The position numbers and the translations under genes were made by a program. Source: Niebla homalea (taxonomy: Eukaryota; Ascomycota; Lecanoromycetes; Lecanorales; Ramalinaceae). From it: a stretch of DNA of 64,000 nucleotides. This document shows positions 1 through 11,700 of the stretch, in pieces (within the stretch, counting starts at the first letter, position 1; the number at the start of each line of letters is the position of its first letter). The notes beneath the pieces are model-generated. The model ran no database searches. It had not been told where the DNA came from and worked only from the letters and a program-made list of their open reading frames with translations. Location of the stretch: the NCBI GenBank assembly GCA_019925105.1, contig JAHGAU010000009.1, forward strand, positions 1,488,001 to 1,552,000, in the 5' to 3' direction.

Positions 1-818
1 CGTCGGCCGTCGTCGCTATGTATGCCCAGACTAGCTCGCTCCCAGCCGGGCATCCTCCAGGTGGGGTAAGGCATCGCACAATATCCAAGGGCAATCGTAC
101 TTTCACTGTCTGTGCCTGCATATCCCCTTGACAAGATCTCAACCTCATAATACACCGTTTTAGCCTTGCCAGAGTGTACAGGCGAATCGGCATATGCGAA
201 GTAAAGGGGCGAGGATGTTATGAGACACGAGTCTTTCATCCCAGCACGTGTAGAACCTTTCCAGTGTCCCGTGCCACGCATGAGCAGGTCACCTTGGTAC
301 TCTTGCGGTTTCATCAGTCGTACATCGCCATTGTGTACAGCAGCGATTTGGTCGGGTGTTGGCCGATGTGGATAGATCAAGGGATTGACCTGGCACCAAT
401 CGTGGGCGCGGTCCGCTTCTTGCGAATCTGCATTATTCGTGGTAGGTTGCTCGTGGCCTGCGCTTGGAGGTGGCGGAAGTAGAGCATTATCTGGGATGAC
501 GGTCCAGTCATGATATGGAGGTGGGTCAACATGACCTGGAGGAGGGCCAGGAGGGGGAGCGAATTGTTCTTGCTGCCCTGGTGGGGGACCTGGCGGCGGT
601 GCGAAATGCTCTTGTTTGCCTGGTGGCGGCCTTGAAGGTGGTGCGTATGATTGGTCGGATGGGTAGCTAGACTTGTGAGCGGGTGGTGCTCTGGGTGGAG
701 GGGCGAATTCCTGCTCTGGCTCATAGCGATGATTGGATGAGGAAGAAACCGGTTGGTCTCCTCCCCCAATGGAACTCGGGTGATTTCCCTTGAGCGACTT
801 GGACTTGAAGAATCCCAT
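1..818 (-). CDS. SPRY-domain protein, 3' part beyond left edge
   Basis: The frame is open from an ATG at 818 (on the minus strand) to base 1 with no stop, about 272 codons. The first 120 residues start MGFFKSKSL and are Pro/Gln-rich with repeated PPPGPPPG blocks. Residues from about 205 onward look like the start of a SPRY/B30.2 fold: 'KAKTVYYEVEIL', then 'STIALGYC', then 'PGWERASLGIHSDDGR', which is the conserved SPRY stretch leading into the glycine/aspartate turn. Fungal SPRY proteins of this layout are adaptor-like proteins with no enzymatic role; partner unknown. The C-terminus is outside the window. A short opposite-phase ORF in 377-769 is a shadow of the proline-rich part. Confidence 0.85.
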   Translation of the reverse strand, partial: MGFFKSKSLKGNHPSSIGGGDQPVSSSSNHRYEPEQEFAPPPRAPPAHKSSYPSDQSYAPPSRPPPGKQEHFAPPPGPPPGQQEQFAPPPGPPPGHVDPPPYHDWTVIPDNALLPPPPSAGHEQPTTNNADSQEADRAHDWCQVNPLIYPHRPTPDQIAAVHNGDVRLMKPQEYQGDLLMRGTGHWKGSTRAGMKDSCLITSSPLYFAYADSPVHSGKAKTVYYEVEILSRGYAGTDSESTIALGYCAMPYPTWRMPGWERASLGIHSDDGR

Positions 819-1541
819 GCTCAGAAAGTAAACAGCCTCTGTGTACCATCACCAGATCTGGCAACCCCAAGGCGTCGGGAAATCAACAGAGGGTCGCAGA
901 AGAGAAAGGTGAAATGCAGGAAATGTCGTTGAAGTAAAGTTGGATGTAGGGTTGTGCGCACAGCGACAAGATCGTCCAGTCGGTGACAGCGTTCCACTCA
1001 CCGCCTCTTTGCTTTTTGCGTTTGGGGATCTCAGCCGTTGTTGGATGGGCAGCCGGCAGCCACAGGCAAATGACGTTACTCTGCTGAAACCCTGCCGAAT
1101 TTGCTGCTCAGCCCTTAGCGCTACGGATGGCGGTTAAAAGTCCTGGAGTACCGAGGGTACACTAAAAATCCGAATCTTCTGCATTCTGTTTGGTGATGTA
1201 TTTAATGGAATCACGGTATTGTATTCGGGCCCCCAGGCAGTGCTCCCTAAGAAGTTCCCTGTAGCCGCTGGAGTATAGTGGCTTAAGCGGCGCTTCGAGG
1301 TTCGTCCGCCAGGGAGTGGGGCCCGGAGCTGGTTGTATCTTACTTGATACCCTTAGATTACAGCTCAGAATAAATAACGATAATTCGAGTACTCCAGGAC
1401 TTTTAGTGCCATAATCCGTAGTTCTTAAACGTTTACAACTTTTCGAGCTCGACCTGGATTCGACAGACTGTCCCAGTCTCTGACTTCACACTATGTACAC
1501 GAGATTCTCACAACCTGTTCAACAAGTAAGTATTGGTCGGA
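819..1541. other. intergenic, SPRY promoter and MBL 3' flank
   Basis: Lies upstream of the SPRY gene and downstream of the metallo-beta-lactamase-fold gene. It holds a possible MITE (1121-1421). No convincing coding sequence seen. Confidence 0.6.
1121..1421. mobile_element. MITE-like element with terminal inverted repeats
   Basis: A perfect 17-bp inverted repeat, TAAAAGTCCTGGAGTAC at 1135-1151 and its reverse complement at 1389-1405, bounds about 237 bp of non-coding DNA. The symmetry continues outward imperfectly: CTACGGAT..GGC at 1121-1132 matches the complement of 1408-1421 with small gaps, giving arms of about 31-33 bp. No ORF or transposase is inside. The target-site duplication is not clear; TTA or TA occurs just outside both ends (1115-1117 and 1425-1427). 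This fits a non-autonomous DNA transposon of Tc1/mariner-pogo size, but copy number cannot be tested here. Confidence 0.5.
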
Positions 1542-2642
1542 TTACAGAAGCAGCAGGCTCTCTCCGCTAGCAAGGTCCGCAAAAGACCCGTTGGCGATAT
1601 CAGCCAATGAGCTATCTACAGGTACTGTATCCCCCTTTTCATTGCGCTCTGCATCTAAAGCGTCCTTCAGAGTCAAGATCTTACGGTATAGTACTGTTTT
1701 CACCAATCCTCCGGCGTGTTTGATTTCGTCGTGCGTTCCAACCCAGTATTTGGCCCCACACATTCTCCGCGCTTGCAATCCATTATGTGCTCCTAAATTA
1801 AGCTGCTTGACACTGATTGTTATGTCGTGCAACCCGTGCAGAAGAGCCAAGGTACGGAGCGGTGGATTGGCGGCATTCAAACACCGAAGGTCTGAGCCTG
1901 AGATTCCATGAGGGGTGTAAACTACTGCCTCTGCGTCCTGCGGGAGGCCTTGAACCTCTTCACCTTGAATACGATTCAGTCTGAACGTGATCAAAACCGC
2001 AGAATGATAGTTGAGGACATCGCTAGCGGAGGTGACCCTGGAGATCCCCATCCAGTCTGGTAGGGGCCACATGGAGTTGGCCTGCCAATTTGAGAGGTTT
2101 TCAGAAAAAGGCTGAGTCTCCAACACTGTATCGAAATGCCGCCAAGACTTGATCAGATTTGCTGCCCCTCCTGCGCCTGAATTGGTTGCGATTACTGGAG
2201 TTGCTGGATTTATCTCAAGAAGCGTCTGCTTGTGGCAATGGTCTGTAAATTCATGCGAGACAATGACCGCATCAATATGGTTCGAGGCCTCGATCTTGCT
2301 CCTCCTTTCAGTGTAAGGATCTCGGTCTTGTTCCAATGCTTCGTTCTCATAGATAACATGGTTCAACTCTCTGATGCTTTGAACGCATGAATTGATGGAA
2401 TGCCACTGGCTTGAAAACCAAGCCGCTACGTCGGACTGGCTTCCTTTGAGCCAAGGATCGAACAGGATGTTGAATCGCGACCGATCGGGTGGTCTCGACG
2501 CGCCTGGGGGATAGGGGAGTTGCAGTAACCAGGTTGTGTCTGCGTTTATGTGGACGAGTATCGGCCTTTTGGTCCTCAGCCCGACCTGAATGCTTGACAA
2601 GAGATCCTGCTCCAACTGAGCGGAGGCATCTGTGCCATGCAT
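1542..2642 (-). CDS. metallo-beta-lactamase-fold hydrolase (UlaG-like)
   Basis: Single exon, 366 aa, ATG at 2642. The fold signature is the strand-turn motif VSHEFTDHCHK at about residue 130, a variant HxxxDH metal site in which Glu takes the place of the usual second His. A later 'VVYTPHGIS' and 'VGTHDEIKHAG' supply further candidate metal His residues. 'NILFDPWLKG' near residue 60 is the usual substrate-loop start of UlaG/YycJ-like members. Fungal members are soluble and mostly uncharacterised hydrolases; no substrate can be assigned. The incomplete HxHxDH motif could mean altered metal binding. Divergent from the exchanger gene at 3146. Confidence 0.85.
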   Translation of the reverse strand: MHGTDASAQLEQDLLSSIQVGLRTKRPILVHINADTTWLLQLPYPPGASRPPDRSRFNILFDPWLKGSQSDVAAWFSSQWHSINSCVQSIRELNHVIYENEALEQDRDPYTERRSKIEASNHIDAVIVSHEFTDHCHKQTLLEINPATPVIATNSGAGGAANLIKSWRHFDTVLETQPFSENLSNWQANSMWPLPDWMGISRVTSASDVLNYHSAVLITFRLNRIQGEEVQGLPQDAEAVVYTPHGISGSDLRCLNAANPPLRTLALLHGLHDITISVKQLNLGAHNGLQARRMCGAKYWVGTHDEIKHAGGLVKTVLYRKILTLKDALDAERNEKGDTVPVDSSLADIANGSFADLASGESLLLL

Positions 2643-3145
2643 ATTTGCTCTTCTAAGAGAAGGAGTGTGCCAAGTACTTGGTTAGCTGCAAAGACGTCAT
2701 GGTCTTTTGCCAATTATGGTGGCAAAGTATAGTGACAGAAGGATCGAATATTTTCGAGGGTCCTCATGGAAAATGAGAGTGTTTTCGATACATTCATCGC
2801 GCCAGGCGCTGGGCTTTAAATATGCACATTAGATGAGATTCCACTGTCTATTGTTCGTAGTTGCAGAGTGGCTCCGCACCTCTTTCGAATGCGAATACGG
2901 CCGGAAGAATATCAAAAAAGACCCAGAGTGATTCCGACCCCGGACGCAGCCTCGGCAGCTAGACTGTTCAAGGCAACACTAGTATCTGTATGATTGTATC
3001 ACGTGAGCAGCCGTCTTCCCGGTCAGATCATCAATTCCGGATAACAATCAGGAAACCGGAACATTCAACCTACAACAATTCGGTGCTCCCCCAAGTGCAC
3101 ACAACTGTCTATAGTCTCTTTTCATTATTCTTTCCACGAACGCAG
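2643..3145. promoter_or_regulatory. shared divergent promoter region
   Basis: 500 bp between two divergent starts (2642 minus, 3146 plus). An in-frame ATG at 2990 could add 52 residues to the exchanger. No TATA box or other clear site was recognised. Confidence 0.4.
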
Positions 3146-5971
3146 ATGGTGGAATCTTCTGACGAGCCCAGCTTATTAGATCGGTGTAGATCTATCACTG
3201 GCATAGCACATGCCTCGTCCATCCCCGCTCGAGCAGGCAGGGAACAATCTGCTCCAACCTTGACAGGTCTCACCGCATCAAATGGGTCCTCCAGTTCGAG
3301 CGGAAAAGCAGGACAGAATACCAGTAATGCTACCACAATTAGCAGCAACGAGGAAACCGCAACCAGCAAAGGGGCCGTCGAGAGATTCACCGTCCCACCC
3401 CCTCCAGCACCTCCTCCGCCTGAGAATGGACAGGGAGCGGAACCTACCTCCATAGATTCGCAAGAGACGGAGATGAAACCCAACATCATGCTTCGATTCT
3501 ATGAATGCTCCAAAGAGATCCTCTTTGCAAGCTGGATCAATGTTCTCTTGATCTTTGTACCTGTCGGTATAGCCCTCTACGTGGCCAATGTAAATCGGAC
3601 AATCTGCTTTGCAATCAATGCTATTGCCATCGTGCCACTTGCGGGTCTGCTCGCCTTTGCTACCGAGAGTGTCGCCGCTGAAATGGGCGACACTATTGGG
3701 GCCTTGATGAACGTGACTTTTGGGAACGCGGTAGAGCTCATCATTTTGTAAGTCACCACGCGGCCGTCGCGCAGCCCATGGCTAACCCAGCTTGTAGCAT
3801 GTATGTCCCAAGTGCAGACAGAAACAAGAGCGAGCCAGAGGTTGTCCCCAAGACACCTGCAACTCAATTGCGTTCCCTGACATTTACTCTTTCCAACCCA
3901 GCCGTTGCGCTTCTGCTTTATTGTTGCACCTGCTTACTTCTCTTCACCCACAACAACAGCATTGCTCTCACCAAGGTACGAAGGTCCCATTTTTATCCGA
4001 CTTGCAAATCGCTAAAGTCTCTCAGAACGAAATCCGTATCGTGCAAGCCTCGCTCCTGGGATCCATTCTGGCTAACCTCCTTCTGATCCTTGGCATGTGC
4101 TTTCTGTTCGGAGGCTTGAGGTTTCGAGAGCAGGTGCGTTCCATTTGGAGCTTTTGGATCCTCCGTCTTTGACATGGTACAGATCTACAACAGCACCGTG
4201 ACCCAAATGAGCGCTTGTCTACTCAGTCTGAGCGTTATGAGTCTACTCCTTCCAGTAAGCCTTACCAATGGGATTGGAAACCGGCCCCCTCATTTCGACC
4301 ACTAACGTTCCTTGACAGACCGCATTCCATGCCTCGTTCACCAGTAGTAGCGCTGCAGATAGAGCAGTCCTTCAAGTCAGCCGGGGGACTAGTGTGGTAA
4401 GTCTGATCGATTGCAGAGTGTTGCTTCTGCTGGTACTGATTGGTATTCAGATCCTATTGCTAGTCTACGTCTTATACTTGTTGTTTCAGCTAAAGTCCCA
4501 TGCATACATGTATCAAAGCACCCCACAACATGTCATTGACGAAGAGTCGCACCCTGGACTCCTCCACGACGTCTTCGACACTTCGAGTTCATCCGATGAT
4601 TCATCCTCCTCAAGTAGTACTGACAGTGACGGAACGTCGGGCTCGACCACGACCGCCAAGAAGATCAAGCGGGTTCTCAAACGGGGCCGAAGACGCCGCA
4701 AGTCTTCTGCAGGCTCAAACGATACCCCTAGTATCCCGTCCACGGTCCGGACACCGTCAGAAAGTACCTTCGGACGTGCTCTTGAGGAGCAGGACCGTAG
4801 GCAGTATCATCGACCACCGAGGCACACCCTTGGTGTTAGTGGGAATGAAGCGGATGACGACCGGAGACGAAAGCTTCGTCCTGCAGCCACTGACGACAAC
4901 ACTATCAATTCCCGTGACTTCGAGAACGAGAAAAGCGTGGCTGGTAGCAGCTCCTCAAAAAGGGCGAGGAAGTCAAAGCGAAAACATCGCAAGCACGACA
5001 AGTCACCCGAGATTGAGACCGAAAAGTCCAACTCCCAAACCAAAGTGAGTGTTACCGGGATCCCTCACGAGCAGGGCGTTCCTCCTCGCACGGTTGGGTT
5101 TCGAGAGGAGGTTCAGGTAGCCCCTGATAATTCACCTCGAAGACCCTTCAATATCCGCGGCCTCTCTGTCCGGGACGCCCTGCCAACCATGCCAGCCATG
5201 CCGAAAGTCCTGTCAAGTACCGTCTTCTCGACCACCAATCCAAGTGGTCCGCAACCGCCGCCCGGACCAGTGGCTTTCACTGGTGTCACCCCACGCGCCT
5301 TGCATCGCTCTAGCTCATTGCCGGGCCGTCTGAACCAAGCTCCACGTCAAGCGTCAGCAACGCCGGCTTTGCAGCCAGCACCATACATGGCTCCCGTCCA
5401 GAGCGCCAATCCAATCGATAGCGACGACTCCAAGGTGACAAAAAAGCACCTATCGCGCACCTCGGCCATCATACTATTGCTTGTCTCAACAGCCCTTGTG
5501 GCTGTGTGCGCCGAATTCTTGGTCTCGAGTATTGACTATCTGGTCCACCACACATCTGTCAGTGAAGCATTTATTGGTCTGATCATCCTACCGATCGTGG
5601 GCAACGCAGCAGAACACGTCACCGCTGTCACTGTAGCAAGCAAGAACAAGATGGACCTTGCCATTGGCGTGGCTGTTGGCTCTTCCATCCAAATCGCCTT
5701 GTTTGTCACCCCAGTAATTGTCCTCCTTGGTTGGATCCTCGCCAAGGATATGAGCCTCTACTTCTCCCTCTTTGAGACCATCAGCCTTTTCGTCTCTGCC
5801 TTTATTGTCAACTTCTTGGTCCTGGACGGCAGAAGCAATTACCTTGAGGGAGCGCTGCTGATTGCTGCATACGTGATCATTGCCGTGTTGGCGTTCTTCT
5901 ACCCGGACTCGGACGAGCAGAGTCCTATCAGCGGTACGAATACGGTACATCGGATGATGATGTCCATGTGA
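3146..5971 (+). CDS. Ca2+(cation)/H+ exchanger, CAX/VCX family
   Basis: Vacuolar-type cation/proton antiporter. Exons read as 3146-3747, 3960-3975, 4026-4133, 4183-4254, 4319-4396 and 4451-5971, giving 798 aa; an in-frame ATG at 2990 is an alternative start. The two CAX alpha-repeats are visible: [12 protein letters not shown] near residue 195 and [15 protein letters not shown] near 675. '[18 protein letters not shown]' and '[19 protein letters not shown]' are the partner helices. About 11 hydrophobic segments flank a very long cytosolic loop (about residues 315-620) with a Ser/Asp-rich acid run followed by Lys/Arg-rich stretches. The protein is roughly twice the yeast VCX1 length because of this loop and a 120-residue N-terminus. 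Exon 2 is only 16 nt, and its junction appears to give one residue fewer than relatives have, so that border is less sure. Ends convergent to VPS28. Confidence 0.92.
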
Positions 5972-7055
5972 AATTGATTGCTTGGGCTGGAGTTGAGATG
6001 TGCTCAGTACGGTGGCTACGAGACTGTTTCGTATGTTGTATGCAATCATCTTTCGGTGTTTTACGGCTAAAGGTGGTCGGGAGCTCGCGCTCAGGGGGAA
6101 AATCGGACTTGTTGGGTGCGGACGCTTGGGTGCGGACGCCCTCACACTGTGGTCAAGCCCTCATGGGATGAGAAGGTTCCTCTGCATGCCTGCCTTATAC
6201 TGTCTTTACAGAATGATGACTCTATGATCTTTGAGTGTCTCAGTGTCCATTTAGTCCTTCAATACGCTCAGTTGCCCTTTATGCAGGTATTCTTTGTGTT
6301 CATTTGCTACTGTGACTCGTGATAATATGACAAGGCAAACCTCCCCCCTTATTTAATTGCCGATTGACGGGGATCCATCTCCCACGAAACCTGTACGGCC
6401 AACATAGCCCGGTTCTTCCGTCGGCTCTGTTCCATTGTCGGTGGCCCCCCAAAACCCCTGCATTCGCGCTGCCCATAATGCCATCGTTGCAAGAATACCC
6501 TTTTCGAATCATTGACCTCCGCAGGCCATCCTGTACGTGCAACGTTTGACCACTCGGCTTCAACGCTGCTGCCCATGAATGGATGGACTTCGTTTGGGGG
6601 ATCCCTCACACAAGGCCTGTGGAAGGAAGACATTGGTGCTTTTCGTCTGGGCCCACTCATGTGATCCGTTGGAGTCCAAGAGGTCATTGCCATGAATGCA
6701 ACCACTGGACACTCCCGCCATCGAGACAGTTGGACCTCACAACCTGCTTCCTAGCCCCCCCCTTTCCAGCTCCCCAAGCAGACCGACGAGCTCGCCTGTC
6801 TAACGCCTCCCCAGATTTGCCGGGGCTGATTGTGTGTGGATGGAAAGGGTCTTGAAAACTATTCAAGCTCCTTTCATCTTTTTCTTCCTCCTCGCGTGAT
6901 CTCATTCAACCGGGGCACCCTCCCCAACAAACCAAACCAAACTTCCCTCGCCGCCGAGAGTCCACTGTGCCGTGCCCAGCATCCCGATTCTCTTCCCTTC
7001 CCTTCCCTTCCCTTCCCTTCCCATCCCATCCCAACCCCCCCCTTTTCCCTCCCCT
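5972..7055. other. convergent intergenic region
   Basis: 1.1 kb between the 3' ends of the exchanger and VPS28. Contains a 14-bp tandem duplication near 6115 (TGGGTGCGGACGC twice) and the TTCCC repeat at 6993-7032. No gene recognised. Confidence 0.6.
6993..7032. repeat. (TTCCC)6(ATCCC)2 microsatellite
   Basis: Six perfect TTCCC units followed by two ATCCC units, just past the VPS28 stop. Confidence 0.9.
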
Positions 7056-8115
7056 TCACGTCAACGTGCCCTTGAACCCCCGATACGCCCCCTCCATCTC
7101 GAAGCCCAACTGCCTCGCCTCCCCCTCGGCCAGCTCCTCCTGCGCCCGCATCCCGTGCAGCTTGATCAACCAGTTGATGATGGCGCCGCGCCCCTCGAAA
7201 TCCGTCGTCACCACGTTCGCGCTCTGAATCACCTCGGCCAGGAGCGGGTGCAGCGCGTCCTTGGACAGCATGTTCAGCTTCAGGGCGTCGAGGAACGTGA
7301 TGAAGTTTTCGGTGGCGGTGAGGATCTGGGAGCCTGATGCGCCGCCCCCTCCCGCGGCGGAGGGGGTCTGAGTGGTGGGGATGTTTGAGATGGTGGAGGA
7401 GGAGGTGGCGGTGGTGGTGGTGTTGGTGGGCGGGGGGAGTGCGTAGGGGTTATGGTGAGGGGTGGAGGAGGCGGGGGGGCCGGGCGTGGGGTCGGCTACG
7501 GTGGAGGGGAGGTTCACGCGGAGGCGTTCGGTGGCGCGGGGGCATTCGATCTGTTCGTAATGTATGTCAGCGAAAGAAGGGGAGGGGGGATCAAATTGCA
7601 TCAAGCTCATGACAGTTGCAACTCTTTTTGATAGAGAGCCTGCCTGGAGGATTGCTGGTAAGGAGATATGGAGGCAGGGTGAAGGGGAGGGGGATGGACT
7701 CACCTCCCACTCCCTCTTGAACGTCTCCAGATCCACAAACGCCCTGGCGACATTCTCATCGTTCAGGTTGGATTTATACTGCTTCAGCAACCGATTGCAG
7801 AGCTCGGTGTACTCGGCCTCGGGGATGGAGTCTTTGATGTAGGCTTTCTCCAGCCCGTCGAGCGTGATAATGATGCTGTAGATCTCGGCTAGAGAGTCTT
7901 GGAGATCCCGCTCGGCTGCTGTTTCGGCGAGCTTGACTTCCTTTTAGAATAGGGTGGGTTTCGTTAGCCGAGGTGGTTCGGGACTGGTATGCAGGACACA
8001 TAGGGGCAAGTTGGGATTTTACCTGATCGAGATTGATGGTTGCCGAAAGGGAGGTGTTGGGGGTGTAGCTGTAGGGAGTGGGAGCGTAAGCGAGCTGTCT
8101 GGGCGAGGCAATCAT
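7056..8115 (-). CDS. VPS28: ESCRT-I subunit VPS28
   Basis: Core ESCRT-I protein needed for sorting ubiquitinated cargo into multivesicular bodies. Exons 8023-8115, 7704-7940 and 7056-7550 join in phase 0 to 274 aa. The start is the ATG at 8115 (MIASPRQLAYAP); the longer upstream frame has no ATG. The N-terminal coiled core carries 'AERDLQDSLAEIYSIIITLD' and 'YTELCNRLLKQYK', typical of VPS28. The C-terminal four-helix domain that binds ESCRT-II is seen in 'ENFITFLDALKLNM' and 'GRGAIINWLIKLHG'. Between them is a Pro/Thr/Gly-rich linker of about 60 residues, longer than in yeast. Tandem with the histidine kinase upstream. Confidence 0.95.
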
Positions 8116-8734
8116 CTCTGAAGTTGACAAAGAATAGGAGACCGAGCTACGTGGTCGGTGAATATAGGTCCAATGATGATGAGAGAAAGTTGGATGGTCT
8201 CATTCTGATACGTTGACTCGTTGATAACCAAGACTGGCTAATCCTGTTCTGGATCTTCAACCTCCAGCATTGAGTCTCTGCTCGGTTGCGAAGCGAAGGG
8301 CGTTTTGGCACTGACCCAACCAGCCAACACGCGTGGATTCGGCCTCTCATTCTTGCGATTCTGAACAGTCCATGGGAGCGCAAATGTATGGTTTCAAATC
8401 TCGGATTCGTACTAATAGCTACTTGGGTATCCTAAACGACCACCGTCTTCACTTCTTCGTATCGTACCAGAGAACAACATTTAAATGCTATCACCTCCTT
8501 GTCCATCGCTGCGTTGCTGCGTCTCATGAGTGTCCGGCTATGCAATGCCTCCCGGCGCCTTGCTTGATGGAAATCACCCCCCTAGAAATACATGTTTGCT
8601 TCAATGGATACCAGTCCATACCCAATCAACATTGAATCGCCCTAGAATCGAAGTGATTGCGATGGGGAACATTGAAATCAGACAACACCACTGGAACCAA
8701 ACCATAGAATCGAAAGCAGTGATAGTACAGGAAG
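8116..8734. other. VPS28 promoter / kinase 3' flank
   Basis: About 620 bp between two minus-strand genes; no recognised element. Confidence 0.5.
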
Positions 8735-11700
8735 TTACAGAGCAGGGGCTGGAAAAGTCTTCCTGAGGAATTCTATCTTCGGCAGGATGTCGTACACTTG
8801 GAAAGGCTTTGCCACATGGTCATCCTGAGATGAGCAGAGTCAGCACAAGTCACTGTTTGATTGAGGGTCCATGCTGACGAGGAGTTATGTGTAAGAAAGG
8901 GGACAATGAGTGTGGCTTACCATTCCAGCTCCCATTGCAGTATTGATTTGCTCGTCACGAGCATTGGCGGTCACTGCAATTACTGGGATGTGGGCGACAA
9001 GATCCCCATTTCTCTCCAGTGCCCGAATCTTCCTTGTGCAGGTGAGGCCATCCATGACTGGCATTTCTTGATCCATGAGCACCACATCTATTTTGTTGAT
9101 GGGGCCTTCGGTCTGATGGGCAGCGCTCCAGAACGAAGATTGGCGGAGAGAGTGCAGGCACTCTCCGCCGTGGTTGGCCACTGAAACAATGGCGCCTGCG
9201 TTCCTAAGTTGGCGTGAAAGAACTTTCTGGTTGACGAGGTTGTCCTCCACGACGAGGATGTGGAGCTTCTCTTTGTCAGGTGGGGGGGCAGGCGTTCCAA
9301 GCCGCGAGTATTGTTGGGCCAGCTCGGAGACGCGGTCGTGGCTTTCTGGCACGGACGTCGTGCGTCTTGCTTTGATGTAGAAAGCAAATGTAGAGCCCTT
9401 ACCATACGTCGACGATACCCCGATTTTCCCGCCCATTTGTTCCGTAAGCTCGCGGCAGATAAACAGCCCCAGTCCTGAGCCTCCATACGTAATATGTGTT
9501 CGTGGGTTGGCCTGGGAGAATCTTTGGAAGAGCATTTCTCTCTCGTCTTCTGTGAGTCCTTTTCCGGTGTCGCTGACTGAGAAGTGGAGGTAGACGTGGT
9601 CTCCATCCCCCCATTCTTCGCAGTTGCTTGTGAGGTCTGTCCGCTGTTCTCGAACTGGAAAGAAGGTGACGCCGCCATAGCTATCCACTTCCTCTAATGA
9701 TGCACCCAAAGTGATAGTGATTTGGCGAATGTTGCCGTCGGTGAACTTGATGGAGTTGGTGGTTAAATTCATAAGGACCTGAATTAGTCGCGACGGATCC
9801 ATATTGACCCATTTGACGCTAAGCTCCTCGTATGATTTGTCCAGCTGGAAGCTCATCTGCATATCCTTGACTCGCAATTCGGCTTCAAACATCTTCAGGG
9901 ACCTTCGAACGGTCGAGCTTGGGTCTGTGGAAGCCGGGGTGATTTGCAGCATCTTGGAGTCCAGCTTCGACAGTGTCAGGACATCACTAATGATCCGCAG
10001 CTGATGATGAGCACAGGTGATGATCACATTCGAAGACTCTGCACCATTGTCCAGGTTGCGTAGGATATCTTGGACCGGGACCTTGCCTAGACCTCCTGCT
10101 GCTTGCCACTTGGACAAAGCTGTGAAGATGCTGGCAACCTCCTCGGCACATTGCATCAACGCACTCAACGGGTTCCGCATCTCATGACTGGTCATGTCAA
10201 TGAAGTTTTCCTGCTGACGCTTCGTCTCCAGCGCGTCCTCCATCCTCCTCTTCTCGAAATGCTCGGCCCATTTCTGCTGGCTGATGTCGGTGACGCTACC
10301 ATAGATGGCCTTGACATTTCCCTCACCATCCTTCTCTGGAAAACTCTGGGCGAGCACCCACGTCTCCGCTTCATTACCATTCTGGTCTGTCCAGGACCTC
10401 TTGAACCGGATCTCAGTATCTAGCACCACCCCTTTCTCGACACAGTCGGTCCACATCTTATTAAAGCGGGCCTGATCCTCCTGCATGATAATCTTCATCC
10501 ATTGGCCACTCCTCAGCTCCATTTCAGACACTTGTGCAATGGAGTACCATTTCTCATTGCAATTCTGAATACACCCTGTCGAATCTGCAATGAACAGTCC
10601 AACAGGATTCGTCTCAAATAGTCTGGTGAACTTTCGCTCGATCTCAATAGCCTGCTGGGTGGTAAGCGCCAATTGTTCAGACAATTCGACCTGTTGAAAC
10701 GCTGCAGCTCTGGCCGCTCTCCTTCCTTTCGCGATTTCCTCTTCAAAAAGATAAACCGAAGCTATTGAACTACTCAGTGCCTGCGTCAAAAGCTCGGCCC
10801 AGATCCCATAGTCATTATCGTTGGTCGGTCTTCGGGGATTGAGCCCCATGACAACAAATCCCAAGATCTGATCCCCTTGATTGATCTGGACTGGGCAACA
10901 CACTATTGCAGTACAAGGATCCTCGAACCCTTGCCAATCAATGCCCTCGAGGAGTTCCGTATCCAAGGATCCGTCTTTGGCAAAGAAATAACTTGGGGCA
11001 TTCACTTTCGGCAGCGCCTTCCGGAAAACCTGGGCAAAATAGTGAGTGCCGTTTCGTAGGTCTATAACCGGTGGTGCCGCTGCATGACCTTCTGGCACTC
11101 CAATGGTACCTTCGAGGACACACTGTGCAGCCACGCCACCGCTAGAGTACATTGAAGACTGTGAGTCGCTGTCACTTTCCTCCGTGACGGAGTAAAGTAA
11201 AGCAAAAGGGACATCCTTGTCGTTTGTTTTCAACGATCTAAGCAGGTCTGACCAGAAAAACTTTTGCTCTCGAGCACTCCCTAGGCTCTTACCCACTTCA
11301 TGCAGGGTAATCAGTCGTCGCTCGGCGACCTTGAGTCGAGTTTTCTCGAACGCTGGATTGTAAAGGCCAGCAACAGATCCATCTTCACCAATAAGTGGGA
11401 TGATGGACCAAGAAAAGTAGGTTTCTTCAAGATTGCTGCCAGCGCCCCTGGATATGAACAACATGTCCTCGTCTCTAGAAGTAACCACGCCATCATACAT
11501 TGCTTTGCTGAAAGTGTCCTTGACGCTGTCCCATATCTCCTGCCATGCTTGCGGATAGCATTGGCCCATCAACCGCGGATGTTTTTCACCCGCTATGAGG
11601 GTATACGGCTCATTGTAGATGGCAACATACTCTGGACCCCAATATACCGCACACGGATGCGGACTTACCATGATTTGGTTACAAATAGCACGAAGCTCCG

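Noticed and set aside
377..769. 130-codon minus ORF
   Set aside because: Out-of-frame shadow of the proline-rich part of the SPRY gene.
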